DNA of 64,000 bases, from assembly GCF_900105585.1 (NCBI RefSeq), contig NZ_FNRT01000002.1:310001-374000 (forward strand), written 5' to 3'. The translations under genes and the position numbers were made by a program. Each line of letters begins with the position of its first letter. Position 1 is the stretch's first letter. Below are positions 21,391-29,642 of the stretch, one piece after another. The notes beneath the pieces were generated by a model. It was not told the origin of the DNA, made no database searches, and was given only the letters and a program-made list of their open reading frames with translations. Origin of the DNA: Nocardioides exalbidus. Its GTDB lineage: Bacteria > Actinomycetota > Actinomycetes > Propionibacteriales > Nocardioidaceae.

Positions 21391-22476
21391 TCAGGCGCCC
21401 AACCCGGTGAGGTCCTCGGCGGCTGCGGACGCCAAGTGGCGCGACACCGCCAGCGCGGCCTGCCGCCCGGCGCGCGAGGCGCCGATGGTGCTCGCCGACG
21501 GGCCGTAGCCGACGAGCTGCACGCGCGGGTCGACGACCGAGGTGGTCGCGCCCTGCACGTTGCCGCGCACCGGCACGAGCGCGATCCCGCCCTCGGGCGT
21601 GCGCAGCCCGAGCGGGGCGAGGTGGTCGACCGCGGGCCGGAACCCGGTCGCCCAGAGGATCGCGTCGACGGGCTCGACGCGACCGTCCGCCCACCTGGCT
21701 CCCCCGGCCTCCAGCCGCTCGAACATCGGGAGCCGGTCGTACGCCCCGAGCCGGGCCGCCTCCTGCTCCTGCGGGCGCAACGCCAGCCCGGTGACGCTGA
21801 CGACGCTCGCCGGTGGGAGCCCACGGCGTACGCGCTCCTCGACCGCGGTGACCGCGGCCAGGCCCGCGGCTGCGTCGAACTCGTCGCGCCACACGGGAGG
21901 CCGCCGCGTCACCCAGAGGGTGTCGGTGATGGGCGCGAGCTCGCCGAGGAGCTGCACCGCCGAGGCGCCACCGCCGACGACGAGGACCCGCTTGCCGCGG
22001 AAGTGCTCGGCGCCCGGGTAGTTCGCGGTGTGCACCTGCTCGCCGATGAAGTCGGCGATGCCCGGGTACCAGGGCACGAACGGCCGGGTCCACGTGCCGG
22101 TGGCGTTGACGAGGGTGCGCGTGCGCCACGTGCGCGCGCCGGCACGGACGACGAGCAGGTCGCCCTCGCTCTCGACCCGGTCGACGCGGACGGGGCGTAC
22201 GACGGGGAGGTGCTGGTCGCGCTCGTAGCCGCCGAAGTAGTCGGGCACCACGACGTTGGCGGCGAGCGCCGAGCCGTCGGGTGCGGACGACGACGGCAGG
22301 TCGGCGACGCCGTGGACGTCCGCCATGCTCAACGACGACCACCGGTGCTGCCACGCGCCGCCGGGGCCGGGGTTCGCGTCGAGGACGAGGTGCTCGATGC
22401 GCCGCTCGCGGAGGAAGTAGGACGCCGCGAGGCCGGCCTGGCCCGCGCCGATGACGAGCGAGTCGAAGATCTCCAC
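21391..22476 (-). CDS. FAD-dependent NAD(P)-binding oxidoreductase (flavin monooxygenase/CzcO-like)
   Basis: A 361-residue flavoprotein. An N-terminal FAD dinucleotide-binding motif (VIGAGQAGLAASYFL, residues 8-22) and a second NAD(P)-binding motif (VLVVGGGASAVQLLGEL, near residue 165) frame the fold; GTWTRPFVPWYPG lies between them and ILWATGFRP is the ATG motif near the C-terminus. The layout matches CzcO/TrkA-like flavin monooxygenases. No metal-transport or substrate gene is adjacent, so the substrate is unknown. Confidence 0.88.
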   Translation of the reverse strand: MEIFDSLVIGAGQAGLAASYFLRERRIEHLVLDANPGPGGAWQHRWSSLSMADVHGVADLPSSSAPDGSALAANVVVPDYFGGYERDQHLPVVRPVRVDRVESEGDLLVVRAGARTWRTRTLVNATGTWTRPFVPWYPGIADFIGEQVHTANYPGAEHFRGKRVLVVGGGASAVQLLGELAPITDTLWVTRRPPVWRDEFDAAAGLAAVTAVEERVRRGLPPASVVSVTGLALRPQEQEAARLGAYDRLPMFERLEAGGARWADGRVEPVDAILWATGFRPAVDHLAPLGLRTPEGGIALVPVRGNVQGATTSVVDPRVQLVGYGPSASTIGASRAGRQAALAVSRHLASAAAEDLTGLGA

Positions 22477-22539
22477 GCCGACTGAACACCCGTCCGTCGG
22501 GACCTATGCCCGGGCGCCCTTCCGTGGAAGCCTCGGGTC

Positions 22540-23301
22540 ATGGACATCGCCACTCGCGCCACCACGCTGCTCGACCTCCACCACACGGGCTCCACGCTGG
22601 TCCTGCCCACCGTCTGGGACGCCTGGTCCGCCCGGACCGTCGTCGACGCGGGCTTCTCGGCCCTCACCATCGGAAGCCACCCGCTGGCGGACTCTCGTGG
22701 GCAGGCCGACAACGAGGGGATGACGATCGACGACGCGCTCGACGGCGTCCGCCGAGTCTGCTCCGCGGTCCCCGACGTCCCGGTCTCCGCCGACATGGAG
22801 TCCGGCTACGGTGCACCGGCGCACGAGCTCGTCGAGCGCCTGCTCGAGGCCGGCGCGGTGGGCGTCAACATCGAGGACACCGTGCACTCCGAGGGCGGGC
22901 GGCTGCGCGACGTGGAGGAGCATGCCGACTACATCGGTGCGATCCGGCAGGCCGCGGACGCGGCCGGCGTCGACCTCGTCGTCAACGCCCGCACCGACGT
23001 CTTCATGAAGGACGGGCAGTTCGACGACCCGCTCGCCGAGGCCATCACCCGGATGCAGGCGTGCGAGGCGGCCGGGTCGCGGAGCAGCTACCCCGTGCGC
23101 GTGCCCGACGCCTCGACCCTGAAGGCGCTGCTCGACGCGCTGGACGGGCCGGTCAACGTGACCGCCAACCCGAGGTCGGGTGCTCCGTCGGGCTCGCTCG
23201 ACGAGCTCCGCGCACTGGGCGTGCACCGGGTGACCTTCGGGCCTCTCCTGATGAAGGAGCTCGCTCCCGACCTCGCTGCGCTGGTGGCCGCCTGGAAGTA
23301 G
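22540..23301 (+). CDS. Isocitrate lyase/PEP mutase superfamily enzyme
   Basis: A 253-residue TIM-barrel protein. VLPTVWDAWSARTVVDAGF, PVSADMESGYG, GAVGVNIEDTVH and VVNARTDVF are the core motifs of the ICL/PEPM superfamily, which splits or rearranges C-C or P-C bonds of 2-oxo- and malate-like acids. The conserved KKCG-type lyase active-site loop of true isocitrate or methylisocitrate lyases is not evident, so it belongs to the generic PEP-mutase-like group of unknown substrate. It is followed by two strong hairpins. Confidence 0.87.
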   Translation: MDIATRATTLLDLHHTGSTLVLPTVWDAWSARTVVDAGFSALTIGSHPLADSRGQADNEGMTIDDALDGVRRVCSAVPDVPVSADMESGYGAPAHELVERLLEAGAVGVNIEDTVHSEGGRLRDVEEHADYIGAIRQAADAAGVDLVVNARTDVFMKDGQFDDPLAEAITRMQACEAAGSRSSYPVRVPDASTLKALLDALDGPVNVTANPRSGAPSGSLDELRALGVHRVTFGPLLMKELAPDLAALVAAWK

Positions 23302-23315
23302 GCCTCGGACGACAG

Positions 23316-23356
23316 TGCGGTCCTCGTGACGTGGGATTCGCGTCACGAGAACCGCA
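23316..23356. terminator. Long hairpin after the PEP-mutase-like gene
   Basis: Arms of 16 bp (TGCGGTCCTCGTGACG at 23316 and CGTCACGAGAACCGCA at 23341) pair with a single mismatch around a 9-nt loop, 15 bp after the stop codon. It is the first of two consecutive hairpins between convergent genes and probably ends the rightward transcript. Confidence 0.65.
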
Positions 23357-23360
23357 TTCC

Positions 23361-23394
23361 CCGGGGAGTCACCGGATATCCGGTGACTCCCCGG
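23361..23394. terminator. 34-bp perfect palindrome before the MMPL stop codon
   Basis: The segment beginning CCGGGGAGTCACCGGAT is followed immediately by its exact reverse complement, giving a 34-bp perfect palindrome 7 bp from the stop of the minus-strand MMPL gene. Probably a terminator for the leftward transcript and, with the preceding hairpin, a two-way transcription barrier. Confidence 0.65.
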
Positions 23395-23400
23395 TAGGAG

Positions 23401-25707
23401 TCAGCCGACCAGCTCGGGCTCGGGCTCCTCGCGCCACTGGGCCGAGGCATGGCCACGGTCGAGCGACTCGCCCTCGACGTCGATCACCGGCAGCAGGCGG
23501 TCGAGCCACCTCGGCAGCCACCAGGCCTTCTCGCCCATGAGGTAGAGCAGCGCCGGGACGAGCACCATCCGCACGATGAAGGCGTCGAAGAGGACCGCGA
23601 CGGCGAGCGCGAAGCCCATCGACTTGATGATCGGCTCGTCGGTGAGCATGAAGGCCGCGAAGACCGAGGTCATGATCACGGCGGCGGCCGAGACGACGCG
23701 CGCCGAGTTGCGGAAGCCGTCGACGACCGCCTCGCGCATCGACGCGCCGTGCACGTGCGCCTCGCGGATCCGGGTGACGAGGAAGACCTGGTAGTCCATC
23801 GCCAGCCCGAAGACCACGCCGATCAGGAAGATCGGCATGAAGGACACGAGCGGTGCGCCCTCCACGATCCCGAACATCCCGTCCTGGAACACCAGCACCG
23901 TCGCGCCGAGCGTGGCCAGCACCGAGAGCAGGAAGCCGAGCGTCGCGGTCAGCGGCACCAGGATCGAGCGGAAGACCAGCATCAGCAGCAGGAACGCGAG
24001 GCCGATGACGACGGCGAGGTAGACCGGCAGCGCGTCGGCGAGCTTCTCGGAGACGTCGGCCTGGATCGCGGTGATGCCGGTGACGCCGGTCGTCGTGCCG
24101 GTCTCGGACTCGATGGCCGCCTGGCCGTCGCGCAGCTCGTGCAGCAGGTCCTCGGTGGCGACCTCGTCCGCCCCCGTGGCGGGCGTGATCATCACCTGGG
24201 CGCCGGTGCCGTCCTCGTTGGTGGCGACGACCTGGGCGTTGACGACGCCGTCCATGCCGGCGGCCCAGTCGACCACCTCGCCGAAGGCGGTGCCGCGCTC
24301 GTCCTCGGCGACGTCACGCGCGTCGACGACGACCACGAGCGGACCCTGGCGGCCGGGGCCGAATCCCTCGGTCACGAGGTCGGCGGCGCGGCGCTGGGTG
24401 GTCTCCGGCGACGCGGTGGAATCGGTCGGGAAGGCCAGGTGCAGGTTCGCGACGGGTACGGCGAGCGCGCCGAGGCCGACGACGACGAGCAGGATCGCGG
24501 CCACGGGCGCCCGGCCGACGAGGCGAGCCCAGCGGACGCCGTTGTTGAGCACCCGGCCCTTCTCGTCGCGCTGCGGGCGGTAGCGGCGGACCCGGCCACC
24601 GAAGGCCTTCGACCCCAGCATGCCGAGGACCGCGGGGAGCAGGGTGAGCGCGACGAGGACGGCGATCAGGACGGTGCCGGCGGCCGCGAGGCCCATGCTC
24701 GTCAGGAACGGGATGCCGACGACGGACAGGGCCGAGAGCGCGATCAGCACGGTCAGGCCGGCGAAGACGACGGCCGACCCGGCGGTGCCGGTGGCGATGC
24801 CCATCGCCTCCGCGCGGTCGTCGGTGTGGTCGAGCTCGCTGCGGTAGCGGGCGAGGATGAAGAGCGCGTAGTCGATGCCGACCGCGAGGCCGATCATGCT
24901 CGCCAGGATCGGCGTGCTCGAGCCGATGTCGAAGAACGCGGTCGCACCGACGACGCCGAGCAGGCCGGTGCCGAGGCCGATCAGCGCGGTGATGATCGGG
25001 ATGCCCGCGGCGACGACGGAGCCGAAGACGATGAGCAGCACGACGACGGCGACACCGATGCCGATGAGCTCGGACGAGCCGCCCTCCAGCTGCGCGATGA
25101 GTCCGGAGCCGTTGACCTCGGCGGTCAGGCCACCCGTGTTGGCGTCGGCGACGGCGTCCTTGATCGCCTCGACCGTCGCCGGCTCGACGTCGGTGACCTG
25201 GTCCACGTCGAGGGCGTAGGTGATCGTGCCGATGCGGCCGTCGTCGGACAGCGGTGACAGCGCGGCGAAGTTCTCGCGAGCCTGCCCCTCGTCACCCCCG
25301 GCCTCGACCACGGCGTCGACCATCTGCTGCTCCTGGGCGTCCGCGGCCGTGACCGGGTCGAGGATCGTGTCGGCGGCCGGCGCCTGCGGGGTGTCGGCCA
25401 GCTCGGCGACCAGGTCGCCGACCTGGCCGGCGTACGGCTCCTCGGCGAGGGTGTGCCCCTCGGGCGCGGCGACGACGACCGTGATGCCGGCCTGGTCGAA
25501 GGCGTCGACCGAGTCCGGGAAGAGCTCGGCCTGGAGGTCGGCGGCCTTCTCCGACGGGATGCCCGGGATGGAGAAGGCGTCGGTCATCGGCTTGCTGATG
25601 GCGGTGGCGGTGAAGCCGACCGCGACCAGCGCGACGAGCCAGGCGGCGATGAAGGCGTACCAGCGCCGGTGGGCCGTGCGGCCGAGGCGGTGGAGAAGAC
25701 GTGCCAT
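23401..25707 (-). CDS. MMPL/RND-family transporter
   Basis: A 768-residue MMPL-type membrane protein with 12 predicted spans in two halves, each with a large periplasmic loop. The proton-relay segments are visible as GLAVGIDYALFILARYRSEL in the first half and GLAMDYQVFLVTRIREAHVHG in the second. MMPL proteins export lipids, siderophores or drugs; the cargo is unknown. It follows a TetR gene on the same strand after 66 bp, so the two are probably co-transcribed and autoregulated. The stop lies next to a 34-bp palindrome. Confidence 0.93.
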   Translation of the reverse strand: MARLLHRLGRTAHRRWYAFIAAWLVALVAVGFTATAISKPMTDAFSIPGIPSEKAADLQAELFPDSVDAFDQAGITVVVAAPEGHTLAEEPYAGQVGDLVAELADTPQAPAADTILDPVTAADAQEQQMVDAVVEAGGDEGQARENFAALSPLSDDGRIGTITYALDVDQVTDVEPATVEAIKDAVADANTGGLTAEVNGSGLIAQLEGGSSELIGIGVAVVVLLIVFGSVVAAGIPIITALIGLGTGLLGVVGATAFFDIGSSTPILASMIGLAVGIDYALFILARYRSELDHTDDRAEAMGIATGTAGSAVVFAGLTVLIALSALSVVGIPFLTSMGLAAAGTVLIAVLVALTLLPAVLGMLGSKAFGGRVRRYRPQRDEKGRVLNNGVRWARLVGRAPVAAILLVVVGLGALAVPVANLHLAFPTDSTASPETTQRRAADLVTEGFGPGRQGPLVVVVDARDVAEDERGTAFGEVVDWAAGMDGVVNAQVVATNEDGTGAQVMITPATGADEVATEDLLHELRDGQAAIESETGTTTGVTGITAIQADVSEKLADALPVYLAVVIGLAFLLLMLVFRSILVPLTATLGFLLSVLATLGATVLVFQDGMFGIVEGAPLVSFMPIFLIGVVFGLAMDYQVFLVTRIREAHVHGASMREAVVDGFRNSARVVSAAAVIMTSVFAAFMLTDEPIIKSMGFALAVAVLFDAFIVRMVLVPALLYLMGEKAWWLPRWLDRLLPVIDVEGESLDRGHASAQWREEPEPELVG

Positions 25708-25773
25708 GGGAAGGTTCCCCCGTCGAGTGGTGCGTGCTGGATCGGTGAGTGGATGAGTGAGGCGGAGCCGGGA

Positions 25774-26373
25774 TCAGCCGAAGAGCCGGCGGACCGTGGC
25801 GATGCCGTCGACGATGAGCTGGGCGAAGTCCTGCTCGGGGTCGTCGACGAAGGCGGTGACGGCGGCCTCGGTGACGCCACCGACGACCGCGATGGCGATC
25901 TGCATGTCGCGCACGGGCAGGTCGCCCCCGGGCCGCTGGGCGGCGACGTCGACGAGCTGCTCGACCAGCCGACGCATGCGCTGCTTCAGCGTGATGAGCA
26001 GGACCGGGTTGGCGTGGACGATGCGGTCGAAGCGCTGGATCGTCGCGACGTCGACGTCCTCGTTCTCGAGGAGGTTGAGCAGCAGGGCCTGGAGGTCGTC
26101 GACCAGGTCGCCGGTCGGGCCGCCGCTCCGGAACAGCTCGAGCTCCTGCGAGTCGAGGTCGAGCTCCGGCCCGAGCACGGCGTCGACCTTGCTCGGGTAG
26201 TGGTTGAACAGGGTGCGGCGCGAGACGTCCGACGCCTCGGCGAGCTCCTCCATCGTGAAGCCGTCGACACTGCCGCGCTCGTCGGCGAGGCGCTGCGCGG
26301 CGTCGGCGATGCGGAGCTGCGTGGCGCGCCTGCCGCGCCCTCGCCCGGCACCCTGAATTGCACTATCGGACAC
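25774..26373 (-). CDS. TetR/AcrR-family regulator of the MMPL unit
   Basis: About 199 residues. The helix-turn-helix is at residues 17-65 (RIADAAQRLADERG, GFTMEELAEASDVSRRTLFNHYPSKVDAV), followed by an all-helical ligand domain. GTG 26373 was chosen because the longer frame to 26427 would run through two operator-like palindromes (26359-26381 and 26386-26408); the true start may be slightly different. It is upstream of and co-directional with the MMPL transporter, the common repressor-exporter arrangement. Confidence 0.88.
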   Translation of the reverse strand: MSDSAIQGAGRGRGRRATQLRIADAAQRLADERGSVDGFTMEELAEASDVSRRTLFNHYPSKVDAVLGPELDLDSQELELFRSGGPTGDLVDDLQALLLNLLENEDVDVATIQRFDRIVHANPVLLITLKQRMRRLVEQLVDVAAQRPGGDLPVRDMQIAIAVVGGVTEAAVTAFVDDPEQDFAQLIVDGIATVRRLFG

Positions 26374-26381
26374 ACAGTGCA
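26359..26381. promoter_or_regulatory. Operator-like palindrome 1 for the TetR regulator
   Basis: TGCACT at 26359 and AGTGCA ending at 26381 form a 23-bp site with 11 bp between arms. It overlaps the proposed TetR start. A second site of identical length and shared internal bases (T.GG) follows after 4 bp. Size, symmetry and position fit a TetR-family operator. Confidence 0.65.
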
Positions 26382-26385
26382 GTTT

Positions 26386-26408
26386 TGCACTCTTGGCCCC
26401 ATGGTGCA
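26386..26408. promoter_or_regulatory. Operator-like palindrome 2 for the TetR regulator
   Basis: TGCAC at 26386 and GTGCA ending at 26408 repeat the spacing of the first site exactly (half-sites 18 bp apart start to start), and the two sites are 27 bp apart centre to centre. It lies in the gap between the divergent TetR and PLDc_N genes, so it could control both. Confidence 0.6.
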
Positions 26409-26511
26409 AATCAGGGACTTCGCCCACCGCCCATCGACCCGCGCTACGCTGCCGCCGCGACGGATCGGACCGTCGACCGTGGCCCCGGCCGGGCCGACCT
26501 GCGGGGGTCCC

Positions 26512-26910
26512 ATGCTTCGGTTGCTGTTCTTCCTGGTCCCGATCGTGCTGTCCATCTACTGCGTGGTGGAAGCCATCTCGAGCCGCGACGACGAGGTGCG
26601 CAACCTGTCCAAGATCCTGTGGATCGTGCTGATCCTGTTCTTCCCGTTCGTCGGGTCGATCGCGTGGCTCGCCGCCGGACGGCCGGTGCGGGCGCCCCGC
26701 CGGTCGGGCCCCTACGAGCGGAGCGCGAGCGCGTTCCCGGAGTACGACCGGCCGGGTCGGTTCGCCGCGGCGGACCCCGAGGCGGACGACGCCTTCCTGA
26801 AGAAGGTGCGCGAGCGGGCCGAGGAGCAGCGCCGCAGGGCCCAGGAGCAGAAGAGGACGCAGCAGGAGGCCGGCGAGGCCGGGCCGGAGCCCGACCAGCC
26901 GACCTCCTGA
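26512..26910 (+). CDS. PLDc_N domain membrane protein with charged C-terminal coil
   Basis: A 132-residue protein. The first 60 residues form two hydrophobic spans with the PLDc_N pattern (VVEAISSRDDEVRNLSKILW, IVLILFFPFVGSIAWLAAG), as in the N-terminus of cardiolipin-synthase-like proteins but without any phospholipase domain. The remainder is a charged, probably coiled-coil tail rich in Glu, Arg and Gln (EEQRRRAQEQKRTQQEA). ATG 26512 was chosen because GGGGG lies a few bases upstream and the protein begins with the membrane segment. Function unknown; common in actinobacteria. Confidence 0.85.
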   Translation: MLRLLFFLVPIVLSIYCVVEAISSRDDEVRNLSKILWIVLILFFPFVGSIAWLAAGRPVRAPRRSGPYERSASAFPEYDRPGRFAAADPEADDAFLKKVRERAEEQRRRAQEQKRTQQEAGEAGPEPDQPTS

Positions 26911-26929
26911 GGGCTGTCCCGGCCTCGGG

Positions 26930-27979
26930 TCAGGCGACGACCAGGACGGGCGCCGGCGCCACCTCGAGGCGTACGACGTCTCCCGCCGCGAGCCGGACGG
27001 CGTCCGAGCTGGCGAGCTGGGCGACGACGTCCGTGCCGTCGGCCAGCGAGCAGGTGACCCGCGAGAGCGGACCGAGGAACTGCACGGTCGTGACCGTGCC
27101 CTGACCGGCGGCGTCCGCGACGACGGAGACCGCCTCGGGCCGGACGAGTGCGAAGCCGCTGCCCTCGGCCGATCCCGGCAGGACGGGCACCGCCTGCCCC
27201 AGCACCGTCGCCGTACCCCCGCCGACCTGCGCCGGGATCCGGTTGCTGAGCCCGACGAACTCGCCGACGAATTGCGTGGCCGGCGAGGAGTAGAGCTCGG
27301 TCGGCGTCGCGAGCTGCTCGAGCCGGCCGGCGTTCATCACGCCGACCCGGTCTGCGACGGCGAGCGCCTCCTCCTGGTCGTGGGTGACGAAGAGGGTCGT
27401 CGTGCCGACCTCGATCTGCACGCGGCGGATCTCGTCGCGCAGCTGCACGCGCACCTTCGCGTCGAGCGCCGAGAGCGGCTCGTCGAGCAGCAGCACCGAC
27501 GGCTCGATCGCGAGCGCCCGGGCGAGGGCGACACGCTGCTGCTGGCCGCCCGAGAGCTGGTGGGCGTAGCGGTCGGCGTGCTGTCCCAGCCCGACGAGGT
27601 CGAGCATGTCGCCGGCCCGCTTGCGTCGCGAGGCACCGTCCTTGCCACGGAGCTTGAGGCCGAAGGCGACGTTGTCGACCACGGTCATGTGGGGGAAGAG
27701 GCTGTAGGCCTGGAAGACCATCCCCATGTCGCGCTTGCTGGCCGGCACCTTCGTCAGGTCCTTGCCGCCGACCGTCACCGTCCCGGCGGTCGGGTGGTCG
27801 AGCCCGGCGAGGATGCGCAGCGCGGTGGTCTTGCCGCAGCCCGACGGGCCGAGCAGGCAGACCAGCTCCCCCGGCTCGAGGTGCAGGGTGAGCCCGTCGA
27901 GGGCGCGCACCGCCCCGTAGACGCGGGTCAGGTCGGTCAGCTCGACGGCGAGGCCACGCTCGGTGGTGAGGGCGGTCAT
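26930..27979 (-). CDS. ABC importer ATPase (PotA/FbpC-like)
   Basis: A 349-residue ATPase with Walker A GPSGCGKTTALR, FQAYSLFPHMTV, LSGGQQQRVALARA, LLLDEPLSALD and VTHDQEEAL, then a TOBE_2 domain. These features are those of polyamine/ferric-iron/thiamine-type importers rather than of sugar importers. It is the last gene of a four-gene minus-strand operon; its ATG overlaps the preceding permease stop (ATGA). Confidence 0.9.
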   Translation of the reverse strand: MTALTTERGLAVELTDLTRVYGAVRALDGLTLHLEPGELVCLLGPSGCGKTTALRILAGLDHPTAGTVTVGGKDLTKVPASKRDMGMVFQAYSLFPHMTVVDNVAFGLKLRGKDGASRRKRAGDMLDLVGLGQHADRYAHQLSGGQQQRVALARALAIEPSVLLLDEPLSALDAKVRVQLRDEIRRVQIEVGTTTLFVTHDQEEALAVADRVGVMNAGRLEQLATPTELYSSPATQFVGEFVGLSNRIPAQVGGGTATVLGQAVPVLPGSAEGSGFALVRPEAVSVVADAAGQGTVTTVQFLGPLSRVTCSLADGTDVVAQLASSDAVRLAAGDVVRLEVAPAPVLVVA

Positions 27980-28764
27980 GAGGATGCTCCTTGCTTGTGC
28001 CGGTCACGGCTGAGGAAGGTGAGGCCGACGAGCAGCACCGACACGAAGACCATCGAGGCGAGGGCTGCGGCCATGGCCGCGGGCGAGTTGCTCCGGTTGA
28101 GCGCCGCCATCGCCACGGGGAGGGTGTCGAAGTGCAGCAGCGAGGCGAAGACGTACTCCCCCATCACGAGCGCGACGGAGATGAAGGCCGCACCGAGGAC
28201 GCCGCTGGTGATGTTGGGCAGGACGATGCGCACGATCACGGTCAGCCAGCCCGCACCCAGCGAGCGGGCCGCCTCCGCGAGGGTGCGGACGTCGATCGCG
28301 GACAGCGCCGCGTCGATGGCCCGGTAGGAGTAGGGCAGCACCAGCACCACGTAGGCGAAGGTGAGCACGAGCGGTGAGTCACCGAGCAGGTAGGTCACCC
28401 ACGAGTAGACGTTGCTGATGCCCACGACGATCACCAGCGCGGGGATCGTCAGGGGAAGCAGGCAGAGGAACTCGACGAGCTTGCGCGCCCTCGGCACCCG
28501 CAGCCGCACCCACACCATCGTCGGCACCAGCAACGCCACCATCAGCACGACGGTGAAGAGCGCCAGCAGCAGCGAGGCGATGATCGAGGACCGGAGGTCC
28601 TCGTCGGTGACCATGTAGGCCCAGCTCTCCCAGGTGCGACCCTCGGCGCTGCCCCGGGCCTGGGTGGAGAAGTCGAACATCGCCAGCAGCGGCACGAAGA
28701 AGTACGCCGCGAACGCGAGCAGCAGCACCGCACGCAGGATCCGGAACGACCGGGTGGGCGTCAT
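27976..28764 (-). CDS. ABC importer permease 2 (PotC/FbpB-like)
   Basis: A 262-residue permease with six predicted spans and the EAA-type loop LAEAARSLGAGWLTVIVRIVLPNI. The start at ATG 28764 overlaps the stop of the preceding permease by 4 nt (ATGA), and its own stop overlaps the ATPase start in the same way. The frame stays open upstream to 29268, but that part is antisense shadow of the neighbouring permease. Confidence 0.9.
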   Translation of the reverse strand: MTPTRSFRILRAVLLLAFAAYFFVPLLAMFDFSTQARGSAEGRTWESWAYMVTDEDLRSSIIASLLLALFTVVLMVALLVPTMVWVRLRVPRARKLVEFLCLLPLTIPALVIVVGISNVYSWVTYLLGDSPLVLTFAYVVLVLPYSYRAIDAALSAIDVRTLAEAARSLGAGWLTVIVRIVLPNITSGVLGAAFISVALVMGEYVFASLLHFDTLPVAMAALNRSNSPAAMAAALASMVFVSVLLVGLTFLSRDRHKQGASS

Positions 28765-29642
28765 CGCATCCACCTCGACGTCCGCTTCAGCAGCACGTTG
28801 TAGGCCACCATCACGATGGTCACCACGACGATCATCTCGAGCGCCAGCGCGAAGCCGACGTTGGCCTGGCCGAGCAGCACCTCGCTGGTGATCGCCTGCC
28901 GGATGAGCAGCGGGACGATCGGCTGGCCCTGGCTGACCAGCACCGCCGCGGTGGCGTACGCCGCGAACGCGTTCGCGAAGAGCAGCAGGGTCGCGCCGAG
29001 GAAGGCCGGCGTCAGCAGCGGGATCGCGACGTGGCGCCAGTAGTCCCAGGTGGAGGCACCGAGGTTCGTCGCGGCCTCCCGCCACTGGGGACGCAGCCCC
29101 TCGAAGGCCGGGGCGAAGACGATGACCATCAGCGGGATCTGGAAGTAGCAGTAGACGACGACCAGGCCGGGCAGCCCGAACAGCCAGCCGGAGCCGTAGA
29201 GGTTGACGCCCACCATCGCGTCGACGGCCTTGGTGATCACGCCCACCGGGCCGATGGTCGCGATCCACGCGAACGCGAGCACGACGCCGCCGAACTGCGC
29301 GAGCACGCCGCTCACCGCGAGCGTCGTGCGCCGGAGCAGGCTCGACTCGGGCATCGAGACGACGAGGTAGGCCAGCAGCGCGCCCAGCACGGCGCCGATG
29401 ACCGCGGTCGACGCGGAGAGGATCAACGACCCCTTGAGCGCGGTGAGCGCCGCGTCGCTGGTGAGGGCGTCGAGGTTGCCGAACGTCAGGGCGCCGGCCT
29501 CGTCCTGGAAGGCGCCGAGCACGACGGTGAGCGTCGGGACGACCAGGAAGACGAGGACGAACAGCAGGAACGGGAGGAGCGGGAGGACCGGGCCGACGGC
29601 GAACCGCCGGCCCGGAGCCCCGCTCGGAGCGGTCGTGCTCAG
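28761..29642 (-). CDS. ABC importer permease 1 (PotB-like), probable CTG start
   Basis: About 293 residues with six predicted spans and the EAA loop EAATNLGASTWDYWRHVAIPLL. No ATG, GTG or TTG exists in frame between the end of the binding-protein gene and the first membrane span; the best start is CTG at 29642, which overlaps the binding-protein TGA as CTGA and would give MSTTAPSGAPGRRF, a normal permease N-terminus. This is the same 4-nt coupling used by the other junctions of this operon. A longer form from 29747 inside the upstream gene is possible but less natural. Confidence 0.85.
   Translation of the reverse strand: MSTTAPSGAPGRRFAVGPVLPLLPFLLFVLVFLVVPTLTVVLGAFQDEAGALTFGNLDALTSDAALTALKGSLILSASTAVIGAVLGALLAYLVVSMPESSLLRRTTLAVSGVLAQFGGVVLAFAWIATIGPVGVITKAVDAMVGVNLYGSGWLFGLPGLVVVYCYFQIPLMVIVFAPAFEGLRPQWREAATNLGASTWDYWRHVAIPLLTPAFLGATLLLFANAFAAYATAAVLVSQGQPIVPLLIRQAITSEVLLGQANVGFALALEMIVVVTIVMVAYNVLLKRTSRWMR

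Noticed and set aside
22075..22095. Another copy of the 5126 repeat unit inside the flavoprotein gene
   Set aside because: Only partial similarity (GGGCACGAACGGCCGGGT) within coding sequence; likely chance.
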